A stretch of DNA of 45,753 nt from Streptomyces sioyaensis (GCF_004122735.1 NZ_SDIF01000052.1:1-45753), one strand, 5' to 3'. Shown: positions 32,690 to 41,499, numbered from the stretch's first letter. Numbers and translations: made by a program. The notes: a model not told the origin generated them from the letters alone.

Positions 32690-32998
32690 CTACCCCACCG
32701 TCGGAGTCGACCCGCCGCTGACCACACGGACGCCGTTGCTCAAGGTCCCGCAGCGCCCATGCCTCGCTCAGCGTGCGCTCCTCGGCCGTGCGGCGCTCGC
32801 CACCCGCGCGTCATTTCCGTAGTCGTGTCCTGGGAACGTGCACACGCCGACGACATCCAGTCCCGCGTCGGCAGCCGCCTTCCCAACCTCACCAGCAGCG
32901 TGAGGCTGCACTCCCGTCCGATGGCTCCCGCTGCCGATCTCGACGAGCACCTCGACCGGCCAGGTGCTGCCGCGCACGTGGGGCCTGCGAGCACTCAT
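32690..32998 (-). pseudogene. D-threonine aldolase/alanine-racemase-fold enzyme, internal fragment
   Basis: On the minus strand the frame reads PVEVLVEIGSGSHRTGVQPH, then AADAGLDVVGVCTFPGHDY. Other frames then give RTAEERTLSEAWALRD and LSNGVRVVSGGSTPTVG. These are consecutive blocks (VEIDSGxxRTGV, GVFTFPGH, VVSGGSTPT) of DSD1-type PLP enzymes. At least two indels separate them. The N-terminal PLP-lysine region and the C-terminal domain are absent. The open frame of the neighbouring pentapeptide gene runs antisense through it, which is why that frame looks artificially long. Confidence 0.75.
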
Positions 32999-33396
32999 TT
33001 GTCCAGTTGGCTGAGATCCCAGACCACATGGCTCGCTACGAGCTTGTCATCCTCGAATGTGTAGATGTTGATGCCCTCGAACGACACCATCCGGTCACTC
33101 GGCTCGATGCCCAAGAACTCGCCCGTGTGTTTCCCCGTTGCCGTCCAACGGGTTACCACCTTGTCTCCCTCCGCAATCTGGTCGTGGATCTCATGCCGCA
33201 GATTTGCGAACGCTGCGTACATCCGCTGATAGAACTGCCTGGTTTCTTCCAAGGAGAATGCTTTACGGCCGGGAAAGTTGAGCTTGTAGTCCGGAGAGAA
33301 GAGCTCGTCCAAGACGCCGATGTTCCCAGCATCAAGCTCAGCAAACCGTCTCCGGACGATTTCCTTGGCGGAGTCATTACTCAGTCGCGTGCCCAT
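32995..33396 (-). CDS. SnoaL-like ester cyclase / NTF2-fold protein
   Basis: A 133-residue NTF2-fold protein. It reads IVRRRFAELDAGNIGVLDEL, FSPDYKLNFPG, then EGDKVVTRWTATGKHTGEFL, GIEPSDRMVSFEGINIYTFE and DDKLVASHVVWD. This is the SnoaL/ester-cyclase pattern seen in polyketide cyclases and many small enzymes of unknown substrate. The ATG at 33396 (MGTRLSND) was chosen; the longer open frame upstream is not family sequence. The stop region overlaps by 4 bases the end of the aldolase fragment. There are no polyketide genes nearby. Confidence 0.85.
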   Translation of the reverse strand: MGTRLSNDSAKEIVRRRFAELDAGNIGVLDELFSPDYKLNFPGRKAFSLEETRQFYQRMYAAFANLRHEIHDQIAEGDKVVTRWTATGKHTGEFLGIEPSDRMVSFEGINIYTFEDDKLVASHVVWDLSQLDK

Positions 33397-33664
33397 GAAA
33401 ATTCCCGTCGGTCGGCTGTGTCCGGCAAGTTGTCTCGTGCCCGAGCCGCTCACGATAGTTTCGGCCGTCCGGGCAATCGGAAGCCACGAGGAACATCACC
33501 GTCAATTCGCCCCATCGGCTGCCCACACCGTCACCCGAGCGAGTTCAGCGGCGTGCCATGCCAGGCCACGCGAGGCCAGTCCTGTGAACCGGTGCCCTGT
33601 CTCGGGCACCGGGCCGCGGCGGCCCGGCGCGGAGCCGCCCAGCGGCCGGAGCCCGCTCAGCCAT
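33397..33664. other. no recognisable gene
   Basis: Upstream region of the cyclase gene. It holds its promoter and probably decayed sequence adjoining the resolvase relic. Nothing further can be supported. Confidence 0.3.
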
Positions 33665-33921
33665 GCCGAACTCCTCGGCCAGAACGGACTTGCGCTCACC
33701 GACGACGGCGCGCTCACACAGCTCGCGTACTCGTTCAGGGGTGAGGTCGGGTTTGCGGCCGGCGTAGGCGCCGCGCTGTGTTGGCCGCGACGATGCCCTC
33801 TCGCTGGCTTCGAGGATCAGGGTGCGCTCGAACTCAGCGAAGGCCGGTGCATCGAGTGCGCTATCACGGTGTCACCGTCGCGCACAAGCGCCAGCAACTC
33901 GTCCAGCGGCGTCCGTGGCAT
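33665..33921 (-). pseudogene. serine recombinase (resolvase) relic with several indels
   Basis: The minus strand reads MPRTPLDELLALVRDGDTVI, then a deletion, then AFAEFERTLILEASER. Shifting frames then give GIVAANTAR, GAYAGRKPDLTPERVRELCE and SVLAEEFG. This is the order of a Tn3-type resolvase: the L-R-x-GD block, FAEFER with the E-helix, GRKP and the start of the C-terminal helix-turn-helix. The catalytic N-terminus and the DNA-binding end are missing. It shows that a resolvase-bearing element once lay here. Confidence 0.65.
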
Positions 33922-34033
33922 CTGTGGCGTTGGGGTTTACCCGCATCAGACACCACTTCACGACTTCAAGCCATTGCTGACGAGTTGACGGGCATCCCAA
34001 CTCCGGGAACCGTGGGGCCGATAGCCTTGTGCC

Positions 34034-34732
34034 GTGGGCGACGCGGATCGGTTACCAGACGGCGCGGATCGGGTACCCAACGAGGCGGCGGCCAACGGCG
34101 GCACGGTCGTGCCGTCTCGCCGGTGGTACCGGGATCCGGTCTTGCTCGTGCCAGCAGCTGTAACGATTGTCGCGGCGATAATCGCGCTCGTTCCGTACTT
34201 CTTCCCCCAGCAGCAGCCCGACGGGCAGGGCACTGGCAAGTATGTCGACCCCGAGGAATGCCTGACGGTTGGCTGGCCCGGACCTGGCACGGCGGAGCCG
34301 CAGCAGGTCCGGGCAAACACGGACGTGGCTGGGTACGCGATCCTTCGACAGAAACCCTGTTGGCGGGCGCTAAAACCGCAACCGTCCACCCGGTTTGACC
34401 CCGCAGCCGGGATCTCGGTGCTGTGCTGGGTAAACGCCGACGATGTCATCGACACGTCTAAGGTGTCCCGTTACGGGTGGTACTTAGTGGCTGATCCGGC
34501 CCACCCGGGCCAGACGATCGGCTGGACCCCCCAGTGGCCCTACAAGGCACCTGAACAGGATGTTCCGACATGCGGTCAGCACGCGCAGGGGTCGCTGTCG
34601 CCTGTCACCCTTGTCGCTGCCGCTCTGGCATGCATCACAGCGATATTTCTGATCATCCTGGCAATCAGGCGCAGGCGTCGGGACTTGCCGCAACCCGCAG
34701 GGCCGCCTGCCTTCGATAACGAGCAGCCGTGA
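34034..34732 (+). CDS. two-helix membrane protein of unknown function
   Basis: A 232-residue protein I do not recognise. A hydrophilic start (about 33 residues) is followed by a membrane helix (LLVPAAVTIVAAIIALVPYF, near residues 37-57). An outside domain of about 130 residues has several cysteines and an SH3-like look (TDVAGYAILRQKPCW, then YGWYLVADPAHPGQTIGW). A second helix (LVAAALACITAIFLIILAIR) and a short basic tail RRRRR follow. GTG at 34034 starts the frame. It could be a cell-surface sensor or envelope protein. Nothing nearby indicates its role. Confidence 0.65.
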   Translation: MGDADRLPDGADRVPNEAAANGGTVVPSRRWYRDPVLLVPAAVTIVAAIIALVPYFFPQQQPDGQGTGKYVDPEECLTVGWPGPGTAEPQQVRANTDVAGYAILRQKPCWRALKPQPSTRFDPAAGISVLCWVNADDVIDTSKVSRYGWYLVADPAHPGQTIGWTPQWPYKAPEQDVPTCGQHAQGSLSPVTLVAAALACITAIFLIILAIRRRRRDLPQPAGPPAFDNEQP

Positions 34733-35353
34733 ATGCCCCTGTTCGACTTGTATTCCTCCGCCTATGACTGGAATGCATCTTAAGCGGTCATGCGTCGCTG
34801 GTATCGATGCCATGCGACCGCCCCGGCTTCACTGCACCATGCAGAATGCAGAGGAGTTCGGACATCCGTGCAGGCGACTTCGGGCATTGACACCCGTCCT
34901 CCAACGGGATGTGATCGAAACCTATGGAAACGGCCGTGCTTCCCGAGCTGCAGCGAGTGGCCTCGTAGCCCCCGATTGTGGCCTCTGACCGCCACGTTCC
35001 CGACCTGTAGGAACTCTGGCACTCCGACCGTACCCCTCACAATCTCACCGCTGTCGCTACTGACAGTTCGATTCCGCCCCAAGGGGCCTATCCGCGCGAC
35101 CTCTTAGCGAAGGGGCCCGCCCACCGAATCCGAGATCGTTACGCTCCCATGTGTACCGCCCCGTGGCGGGCTGCCGTTTCAGCCAATCCTCGCTTCATGA
35201 CTTGCTACAGGCCGCAGCGTCCTCCCATCCTGGCTGGCGGTACGGGGGACTTCGAAGCGCATGTGGCATGCCCATGATGAACGTCGCCGTCTCCCGTTGC
35301 CTGCTCCGGGTCCTCGAACCGGGCGCATCGCATACAACTAGGGGGAGACACAG
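34733..35353. other. 620-bp region without a recognisable gene
   Basis: Lower in GC than its surroundings between about 34,740 and 35,340. Frames on both strands (for example minus 34780-35082) have no family content. The 3' part must include the promoter of the serine protease; GGGGGAGA just before 35354 is its ribosome site. Confidence 0.45.
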
Positions 35354-36460
35354 GTGATATCGCGTCACCGCACGAAATTCCGGGTCGGCTTCGGCAGCTC
35401 GCTGATCGCCGTGCTGGCACTTTGGGTGCCGCAGTCCGCTGCCGGCGCCGCAGAGCCGGAACGCGCCGCGGCCCTGCCGTCGGCTGCCGCAGGCGGCGCC
35501 ACCGCGTCCTCGGGCGCCGACGCCACGTCGTACTGGACGCCGGAGCGCCGCGCCGCAGCCAAGGCGACCCCGCTGCCCGGCCTGAGTGCCCGGGAGATCC
35601 AGCGCGTCATCAAGAAGAGCACCGTATCGTCGCGGCTCGGCCGGCTGTCCGCACCGCCCACCGCGCCGGCGAACAAAGCCGCCGCCCGCGGTGACAGCAA
35701 GGCCGGCGCCGCGGTCAACAAGGCCAGGCCATGGGGCAAGGCGGGAAAGCAGCCCGCGCTCACCACCGGCAGGCTCTTCTACCGGTTGCCGGACGGCTCC
35801 GGTCACACCTGCTCTGCCAGTGTGATCCACGCGTCCAACAAGAACACCCTGTGGACCGCCGGGCACTGCGTCCACCCGGGCGGCGGCGGGGACGGGAAGT
35901 TCTACGACCCTGACTACATGACGTTCGCCCCGGATGACGACGGCGGCCGGGCCCCGCACGGCCTGTGGGAGGCCGCGTACATCAACACCACCAAGGGCTG
36001 GGCGGACGACGGGGACTTCGCGCAGGACGTCGCGGCCGTGGAGGTCCGTCCGCAGTCCGATCGCGGCAACATCCAGGAATTCGCTGGATCGCAGGGGTAT
36101 CACTTCGGCTACGGCCAGGACTTCAGCAACGTGACGTTCCTCGGCTACCCCGCTGCCGGCAACGGCCGCTCTTTCCCCGGTGACCAGCTGACCTACTGCC
36201 GGGACAACACGGAGGACGCCAGCGGCTGGTGGTGGGACGAGCGCCTGCAGATGGTGTGCGACATGGGCCAGGGGTCGAGCGGCGGCCCGTGGATCGACGA
36301 CCTGAACGGTGACGGCTTGGGCTACATCGTCGGCGCCATGTCCCACGTCTACGACCCTGACCCCAACGACCCGGACAATGCGTGGAGTGACCCCCACGGC
36401 TTCTCGTCCAACCACGGTGACGGCGCAATCAACGTCTACAAGGACGTAGCCAACCACTGA
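35354..36460 (+). CDS. secreted trypsin-like serine protease
   Basis: A 368-residue secreted protease of the chymotrypsin fold (S1-like). The GTG at 35354 follows GGGGGAGACACAG, and the first ~32 residues form a signal peptide ending AAGAA. A pro-region contains SYWTPERRAAAKATPLPG, a motif seen in related Streptomyces proteases. The catalytic triad is H171 (LWTAGHCVH), D225 (DFAQDVAAVEV) and S309 (GQGSSGGPW). Cysteine pairs lie around the histidine and before the serine. Expected role: extracellular protein breakdown. It is monocistronic and ends at a very strong hairpin. A truncated minus-strand relative follows downstream. Confidence 0.9.
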   Translation: MISRHRTKFRVGFGSSLIAVLALWVPQSAAGAAEPERAAALPSAAAGGATASSGADATSYWTPERRAAAKATPLPGLSAREIQRVIKKSTVSSRLGRLSAPPTAPANKAAARGDSKAGAAVNKARPWGKAGKQPALTTGRLFYRLPDGSGHTCSASVIHASNKNTLWTAGHCVHPGGGGDGKFYDPDYMTFAPDDDGGRAPHGLWEAAYINTTKGWADDGDFAQDVAAVEVRPQSDRGNIQEFAGSQGYHFGYGQDFSNVTFLGYPAAGNGRSFPGDQLTYCRDNTEDASGWWWDERLQMVCDMGQGSSGGPWIDDLNGDGLGYIVGAMSHVYDPDPNDPDNAWSDPHGFSSNHGDGAINVYKDVANH

Positions 36461-36506
36461 CACAGGCCCGTTGAACCCGCGCGCACCGTAGCGGCATGCG
36501 TGACCC

Positions 36507-36550
36507 GGGCGATGCGACACCGTGCTCCTTGCACAGGTGTCGCATCGCCC
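36507..36550. terminator. strong terminator after the serine protease
   Basis: A 15-bp perfect stem, GGGCGATGCGACACC (36507-36521) and GGTGTCGCATCGCCC (36536-36550), is extended inside by GTGC/GCAC with a TCCTT loop. It also faces the end of the minus-strand gene at 36580, so it may serve both. Confidence 0.85.
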
Positions 36551-36579
36551 CGTGCGGACAGGCATTCACCGCCAGATGT

Positions 36580-36855
36580 TCACGGCTGCGGCATCTCTGC
36601 CGGGGATGCTTCGCGCCGGCGCTCGTCGGTCCAGTACGAGGAACCCGTCCCGGGCTTCTCGTCCGGCGTGGCCCCGCTCGCCGCATCCCCCGGCCGGTGC
36701 GACGACCGATGCGTCGGTGAGCTCGTCTCCGGGGCGGCCGGACGGCCGACGCCCGGGCCGCCCGTGGGGATGGTAAGTACCGCCACCACCACGGCTACTG
36801 CAACCGCTGCGCAAGCCGTCACCACCGCGGACACGACCCGATTCCCTCGCGGCAT
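36580..36855 (-). CDS. short secreted protein resembling the N-terminus of a trypsin-like protease
   Basis: A 91-residue product from the ATG at 36855, which has GGGGGAGA just upstream. A basic start is followed by one long hydrophobic segment (VVSAVVTACAAVAVAVVVAV) and a low-complexity Ser/Pro/Thr region. It ends with SYWTDERRREASPAEMPQP. That last motif parallels SYWTPERRAAAKATPLP in the pro-region of the protease at 35354-36460, so this is probably the N-terminal stub of a paralogous protease whose catalytic domain is lost. It could instead be a genuine small membrane-anchored protein. The convergent placement around the shared terminator is notable. Confidence 0.5.
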   Translation of the reverse strand: MPRGNRVVSAVVTACAAVAVAVVVAVLTIPTGGPGVGRPAAPETSSPTHRSSHRPGDAASGATPDEKPGTGSSYWTDERRREASPAEMPQP

Positions 36856-36960
36856 CCGTCTCCCCCTTCGCTTCGTGAACACCCGGAGCGGTACCCGTCA
36901 GACGGGCCCGCCCCCAGTCCGGTTCCGCCGGATGCCGCCTGCGGCACCCCGCCGGGACGG

Positions 36961-37062
36961 CGTAGCGACATAGCGTTTGAGGCATCGGAGGGTCTCACGC
37001 CGGGTCTTGCCCTCCCTGATGCAACGCTCGCAGTAGTCAGGTGTGGGATGACACTGGTCGCC
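36961..37062 (-). pseudogene. IS110-type transposase, C-terminal fragment (tentative)
   Basis: The minus strand reads DYCERCIREGKTRRETLRCL, then KRYVA, without start or stop. The pattern Y-x-x-R/K-x-x-EGKTxREAxRxLKRxxA matches the C-terminal helix of IS110-family transposases. The short length makes this a tentative call. Confidence 0.4.
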
Positions 37063-37110
37063 CGGCATGCGCGCTCCAGCGGGGCGCCGGGCGATGCCAC
37101 CCTGCCCGCG

Positions 37111-37322
37111 CGGTCATTTCCCCGTCTGGTCGTCACCGGGGAGCACGATGCCTTTCTCCCCTCCACGGCGGCTCGGTCCGGCAGTGCGCGCCACACTCGG
37201 CGCTGAGCTGGGGGTGATCTCGGAGGCCGGACACCTCGTGGTCGAAGAGCGCCCCGTATGCCTGTCCACCTTGCTGGAGATTCCGGGCCAGCCCGCTCCG
37301 ATGCCGCCGTGGAGTGGCTGAC
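37111..37322 (+). pseudogene. alpha/beta hydrolase, C-terminal fragment, frameshifted
   Basis: The sequence reads RSFPRLVVTGEHDAFLP. One frame over it continues RRLGPAVRATLGAELGVISE and AGHLVVEERP, then the match fades. The two blocks hold the acid (EHD) and histidine (AGH) of a serine alpha/beta hydrolase in their usual order near the C-terminus. The nucleophile and the first ~200 residues are missing. Confidence 0.65.
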
Positions 37323-37445
37323 CTCCGAGTGCCACCACCCACGACGGACTACGCAGTGGGTCTCTCCCCTCGCTCCCCGAGTCGTAGGCACGTCGCTGAC
37401 CTCACGGCTTGCGCCTTGATCAGCATTTCCCCCTCCGCCCAGCCC

Positions 37446-38918
37446 TCATGATCCGGTGGGCTGGTCCGCCGCGCTGCCGTGCTCTTGGGCGCCAGCGGCA
37501 GCGGTCCGGCGCGGTAGTTTCGCGGCGACGACGATCGTCACCAAGGTGAGAGCGGCGGCAACCCCAAAGGCCAGCTTCATCCCGCTCAGCTGTGCGGGCA
37601 CGGCGGCGACGCCGTCGGTGACCAGGTGACCGCTGCGCGCGGTCATCACGGTCACCACAAGCGCGGTCCCGAACGCTGCGGCGACCTGCTGCAACGTCCC
37701 GAGCATCGAGCTGCCGTGCGAGTACAGGTGAGGGGGAAGTGCGCCCATGCCAAGGGTGAAGACGGGAGTGAACGTCGCCGCCAGGCTCACCATCAGCAGC
37801 GCGTGCAGTCCCAGCACCTGCCAGTACGGCATCGTCATCGACACCTGGGTGAATCCGCCGAGGGCGAGCACCATCCCGATGGAGCCGGGCAGTACCAGCG
37901 GCCGACTGCCGACCCGGTCGAACACCTTGCCCACGGTCGGTCCGAGCAGTCCCATGGCCAGACCGCCCGGCATGACCAGCAGGCCGGTCTCCAGGGGGCT
38001 GAGCCCGCGTATGTTCTGCAGGTACAGCGGCAGCAGGATCATCGACCCGAGCATCGCCAGGAACCCGATGGATATCAGGGCCAGGGAAAGGCCGTAGGTG
38101 CGGTGCCCCAGGGTGCGCAGGTCCATCAGAGGCACACCGGTGCGTTGCAGCTTGAGCTGGCGGATCACGAAGACCGCGATGGCCGCGATACCGGTGATGA
38201 CGATGCCGATGCCGAGCCCGACCCTGCCGTCGGTTTCGCCGAAGAGGCTCAGGCCGTACACCAGACCGCCGAAGCCGAGCGCCGCCACGGAGACGCTGAG
38301 CCAGTCGATGGAGCTCACTTGCGGCTCGCCGATGTTGTCCAGCTTGCGCAGCCCGAGCAGGGTCACCAGGGCCGTGATCGGCAGGACGACCACGAACAGC
38401 ATTCGCCAGGAGCCGATCTGCAGGATCAGCCCGGACACGGCAGGTCCGAGCGCGGGCGCCACCGAGATCGCCAGGGTGACGTTGCCCATCACCCGGCCGC
38501 GGTCATGTTCAGGCACCACGATCATCAACGTGGTCATCAGCAGGGGCATCATCACGGCCGTGCCCACGGCCTGCACGATCCGCCCGAGCAGCAGCACCTC
38601 GAAGGACGGCGCGACGGCTGACAGAGCGGTACCCGCCAGGAACACGCCCATCGCGATGGCGTAAGCCTGGCGGGTGGTGACCCGCTGCAGGAACCAGCCG
38701 GTGATGGGGATCACGGCGGCCATGGTCAGCATGAACGCGGTGGACACCCACTGCGCCGACTGCTCGGTGATACGCAACGACTCCATCAGCCGGGGGATAG
38801 CGTTGATCAAGATCGTTTCGTTCAGGATCACCACGAATGTGGCCAGCACCAGCAGCCGCACCACGGTTGGTATGCGGCCCTTCTGCACAGCCGGTCGTTC
38901 TTGGGTCGCAGTTGACAT
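37446..38918 (-). CDS. DHA2-family MFS drug-efflux transporter
   Basis: A 490-residue transporter with about 14 hydrophobic segments. It has the family motifs LNETILINAIPRLMESL in helix 1, MTMAAVIPITGWFLQRV in loop 2-3 and GRIVQAVGTAVMMPLLMTTL, which includes the drug-antiporter motif C-like AP-A-L-GP (SVAPALGPAVSGLILQ). This is the EmrB/QacA-type proton-driven exporter family. The ATG at 38918 has GAGGAG 6 bases upstream; the longer open frame is rejected for lack of family sequence. No adjacent regulator faces it closely; the nearest is the HxlR gene 430 bases away, on the same strand. Substrate unknown. Confidence 0.9.
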   Translation of the reverse strand: MSTATQERPAVQKGRIPTVVRLLVLATFVVILNETILINAIPRLMESLRITEQSAQWVSTAFMLTMAAVIPITGWFLQRVTTRQAYAIAMGVFLAGTALSAVAPSFEVLLLGRIVQAVGTAVMMPLLMTTLMIVVPEHDRGRVMGNVTLAISVAPALGPAVSGLILQIGSWRMLFVVVLPITALVTLLGLRKLDNIGEPQVSSIDWLSVSVAALGFGGLVYGLSLFGETDGRVGLGIGIVITGIAAIAVFVIRQLKLQRTGVPLMDLRTLGHRTYGLSLALISIGFLAMLGSMILLPLYLQNIRGLSPLETGLLVMPGGLAMGLLGPTVGKVFDRVGSRPLVLPGSIGMVLALGGFTQVSMTMPYWQVLGLHALLMVSLAATFTPVFTLGMGALPPHLYSHGSSMLGTLQQVAAAFGTALVVTVMTARSGHLVTDGVAAVPAQLSGMKLAFGVAAALTLVTIVVAAKLPRRTAAAGAQEHGSAADQPTGS

Positions 38919-39193
38919 GGCAGCTCCTCGCTGGGGTTCCTGGTCACAGTCGCCTCGCAGCCAAGAGCTGTCGGCACGAACGTGGGTGGTGATACCGGTG
39001 ATGAAGACCGGCACGCCTGGCAGAACTCATCGGTCGGCCCGAGTCTTCCGCATCGTCGCGCCCATCTCACCCGAATTTTCGCCTGCTCACGAAGGCATCC
39101 ACCGGCAACGCCGGCAGGGCTTCTCGTCTCAGCTGTCCCTATGTGGGAGGTCATGATGGTGAGGGCCTGACCAGGGAAGACCTCTTCGGCAAC

Positions 39194-39306
39194 GAAGCCG
39201 AGCAAACGATCAATGAGCTCAAGGCTTCCGCGCCGTAGCCACCCGCTTCGACAAGAGGGCGTACATCTTTCATGGCACCGTGACCATCGCAGCCATTCGC
39301 CTCTGA
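39194..39306 (+). pseudogene. IS5-family transposase, C-terminal tail
   Basis: The sequence reads EAEQTINELK. After a one-base deletion it reads GFRAVATRFDKRAYIFHGTV, then TIAAIRL and TGA at 39304-39306. This is the end of an IS5-type transposase (INxLKxFRAVATRYDKRxYxxxGTV). It is a different subfamily from the tail at 28168-28263. No terminal repeats were found. Confidence 0.75.
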
Positions 39307-39348
39307 CCTCGTTCGTGACCCGCCGCACAGTCACCCGCCGGACGGTCC

Positions 39349-39729
39349 TCAGGGGATGTCCGGGGCATCGGCGGTGGCGGTGTCGTGGTCGGAGGAGTGC
39401 TCGGCCAGTTCGGCGGCCCAGGTGGCGGACCAGTCGACGAGGGGGCTGAGCGCTGTGTGGGCTTGTCGCCCCAGCGCGGTGAGGTCGTAGTGGCTGTCGG
39501 GGGTCTGGTGCACCAGACGCGCCTCCATCAGCTCGACGAGGCGCTGACGCAGCACGCTGGAGGACATGTCGCCGCAGCGTCGGCGCAGGGCACCGAACCC
39601 CAGGGCGCCCTCGTGTAGTTCCCACACCACGCGCAGACTCCATCGCCGGCCGAACAGATCGAGCGCGGCCATGAGAGGGCGTCCGGTGATCGAGCCACGC
39701 ACCGGCCGTCCTGGTGTCGGTGTGCCCAC
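39349..39729 (-). CDS. HxlR-family transcriptional regulator
   Basis: A 126-residue winged-helix regulator. It reads MAALDLFGRRWSLRVVWELH, then GALGFGALRRRCGDMSSSVL, RQRLVELMEARLV and YDLTALGRQAHTALSPLVDW, the standard HxlR layout. The GTG at 39729 is chosen because GGAGGAG lies 5 bases upstream. It is divergent from the nitronate monooxygenase gene, with two dyads in the 110-bp gap. Some HxlR proteins sense redox or electrophile stress through cysteine; there is one Cys, near residue 61 (RRRCGDMS), which could serve this. Confidence 0.88.
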   Translation of the reverse strand: MGTPTPGRPVRGSITGRPLMAALDLFGRRWSLRVVWELHEGALGFGALRRRCGDMSSSVLRQRLVELMEARLVHQTPDSHYDLTALGRQAHTALSPLVDWSATWAAELAEHSSDHDTATADAPDIP

Positions 39730-39767
39730 CGCGCTCCTCCTTCGCTTCTGCGGACCCACACCCCTGG

Positions 39768-39816
39768 TGTTTCGGATTTCGAAACACTAACATCGCCGCG
39801 GAATTCGGAAACCGAA
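39768..39816. promoter_or_regulatory. paired dyads between HxlR regulator and nitronate monooxygenase
   Basis: TGTTTCG-GATTT-CGAAACA (39768-39786) and TTCGG-AAA-CCGAA (39804-39816) are perfect inverted repeats in an AT-richer gap between divergent genes. They share the TTCG/CGAA half and are good candidate HxlR binding sites. The second lies 24 bases before the monooxygenase ATG. Confidence 0.65.
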
Positions 39817-39839
39817 ACGCCCCGCATGAAGAGGACAGC

Positions 39840-40836
39840 ATGACGACGTTGACCACACCTCTGTGCCGGCAACTGGGCATCGAGGTCCCCGTGGTGCAGG
39901 CACCCATCGGATCCTCGGTCACCACAGAGCTGGTGGCTGCGGTGGCCAACGCGGGAGGACTCGGCACCCTTGCTCTGACCTGGGTCACCGCCGAGGAGGC
40001 GGTGCGCCGGATCCGGCAGGTTCGACGGATGACACCGAGGCCCTTCGCGGCGAACCTGGTGCTGGACTTCCCCGTCGACGAGCTTCTCGACGCCTGCTTG
40101 GCGGAAAGCGTGCCGGTCATTTCGACGTTCTGGGGCGATCCCGCGCCCGTCGCCGAACGCACACACTCGGCCGATGCCCTGCACCTCCACACGGTCGGTT
40201 CCGTCACCGAGGCCGCGCGCCGTTGCCGCAGGCGTCGACGTGATCGTGGCCCAGGGGTGTGAAGCAGGCGGCCACGTCCGCGGGGAGGTCACCACGATGG
40301 CGCTGGTGCCCGCGGTCGTGGACGCGGTGCACCCGGTGCCCGTCATCGCGGCCGGCGGCATCGCCGACGGGCGAGGCCTCGCCGCCGCACTGACCCTCGG
40401 GGCCCAGGCCGGATGGCTGGGCACCCGATTCCTGACGGCATCCGAGGCGGCCACGCATGAGGTCTACCGTCAAGCTGTGATCCAGGCGGCGCCGCAGGAC
40501 GCGGTGCACACGCGGTGCTTCGACGGCGGCTGGCCCAACGCCCCGCATCGTGCCTTGCGCAACTCCACGCTCCGCGCCTGGGAGGCGGCAGACCGTCCCG
40601 CCGCGCCGAACCGCCCCGGCGAAGGCGCCGTGGTGGCCCGAAGCGCCGACGGACGGTCCTGGTCGCGTTACGACGACATGGTCCCCGTGCCCGGCATGTC
40701 GGGCGACGTGGAGGCCCTCGCCCTTTACGCGGGCCAGAGCGCCGGACTCGTCCATGACGTCGCCCCGGCGGGCCGCATCGTGACGGACATCGCCGCGGAT
40801 GCCGCGGCCCTCATGAGGCGGACGCGGACCCCCTGA
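39840..40836 (+). pseudogene. nitronate monooxygenase with a single-base frameshift
   Basis: The ATG at 39840 opens LTTPLCRQLGIEVPVVQAPI, then VAAVANAGGLGTLALTW and FAANLVLDFPVDELLD. The frame breaks near 40,213. The other frame continues AVAAGVDVIVAQGCEAGGHV, PVPVIAAGGIADGRGLAAAL and GAQAGWLGTRFLTASEA to TGA at 40834-40836. The joined product is a normal FMN-dependent nitronate monooxygenase (2-nitropropane dioxygenase family) of about 330 residues, with the GCEAGGH catalytic-His motif. One base restores the gene, so a sequencing error is possible. It would detoxify alkyl nitronates such as propionate-3-nitronate. It is divergent from its probable HxlR regulator. Confidence 0.85.
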
Positions 40837-41120
40837 CACTGTCCGCTCCCCGCACCGCGTCGCTACAGCGGTGAGCCGCACTGCGAGATCGCCGGCGGAC
40901 CCACCCACAGCCCATCCTCGCCGCTGACGCCCCTACACGCGGGTAACGCCTGAACAAGATGGCCAGACAGAGATGTTGGACTCAACAGGCATGAGGGGCC
41001 CGGGCCCACGGAAGGGTGAACTCCGCCTTGCGTCGCAGGGCGGCGGGGACGGGTCCCGTGGCCCTTCCAGCGGCCGGATAGTCTGGGCACGTCAGCAAAG
41101 ATCGTTCAAGGGCGGAGCAC

Positions 41121-41339
41121 ATGGCAGACATCATGGAGACGGCGGCGCGGAAGGTCTTCGAGCGCTACGACATCGACGGCGACGGCCTGGTCACCGCAGA
41201 GGAATACCGGAAGGTCGTGGCGGAGTTGGAGGGCTCGGAGATCACCGAGTCGCAGGCCCAGGAGCTGATCGACTCGCTCGACACCAACGGCGATGGCCAG
41301 ATGTCCTTCGAGGAGTTCTGGGCGGCCATGAACGGCTGA
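41121..41339 (+). CDS. two-EF-hand calcium-binding protein
   Basis: A 72-residue calmodulin-like protein with two canonical EF-hands. Loop 1 is residues 17-28 (DIDGDGLVTAEE) and loop 2 residues 54-65 (DTNGDGQMSFEE). Both have Asp at positions 1, 3 or 5, Gly at 6 and Glu at 12. The ATG at 41121 is preceded by GGGCGGAG. Streptomyces carry several such small cytosolic proteins (CabA/CabB-like), thought to buffer or sense Ca2+ during aerial growth. It stands alone and no partner is suggested by its neighbours. Confidence 0.92.
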   Translation: MADIMETAARKVFERYDIDGDGLVTAEEYRKVVAELEGSEITESQAQELIDSLDTNGDGQMSFEEFWAAMNG

Positions 41340-41499
41340 CGCTGCCGAGTCCGGCACGTACCGGCTGCGGGAGGTGTCCACCCACCACGGCCTGCGGGCG
41401 GCCGCCCGCCCCAGTACCGCGCGGGTGGACACCGTCCCTGACTACCTGGCCGGCCGCGCCCTCCGCCTGCTCGCTCCCGTCCTCGCCAAGCGTCCGGGG

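Noticed and set aside
39000..39240. Minus-strand stretch reading LIDRLLGFVAEEVFPGQALT
   Set aside because: It is antisense to the IS5 tail and its upstream sequence; no homology-like pattern holds up.
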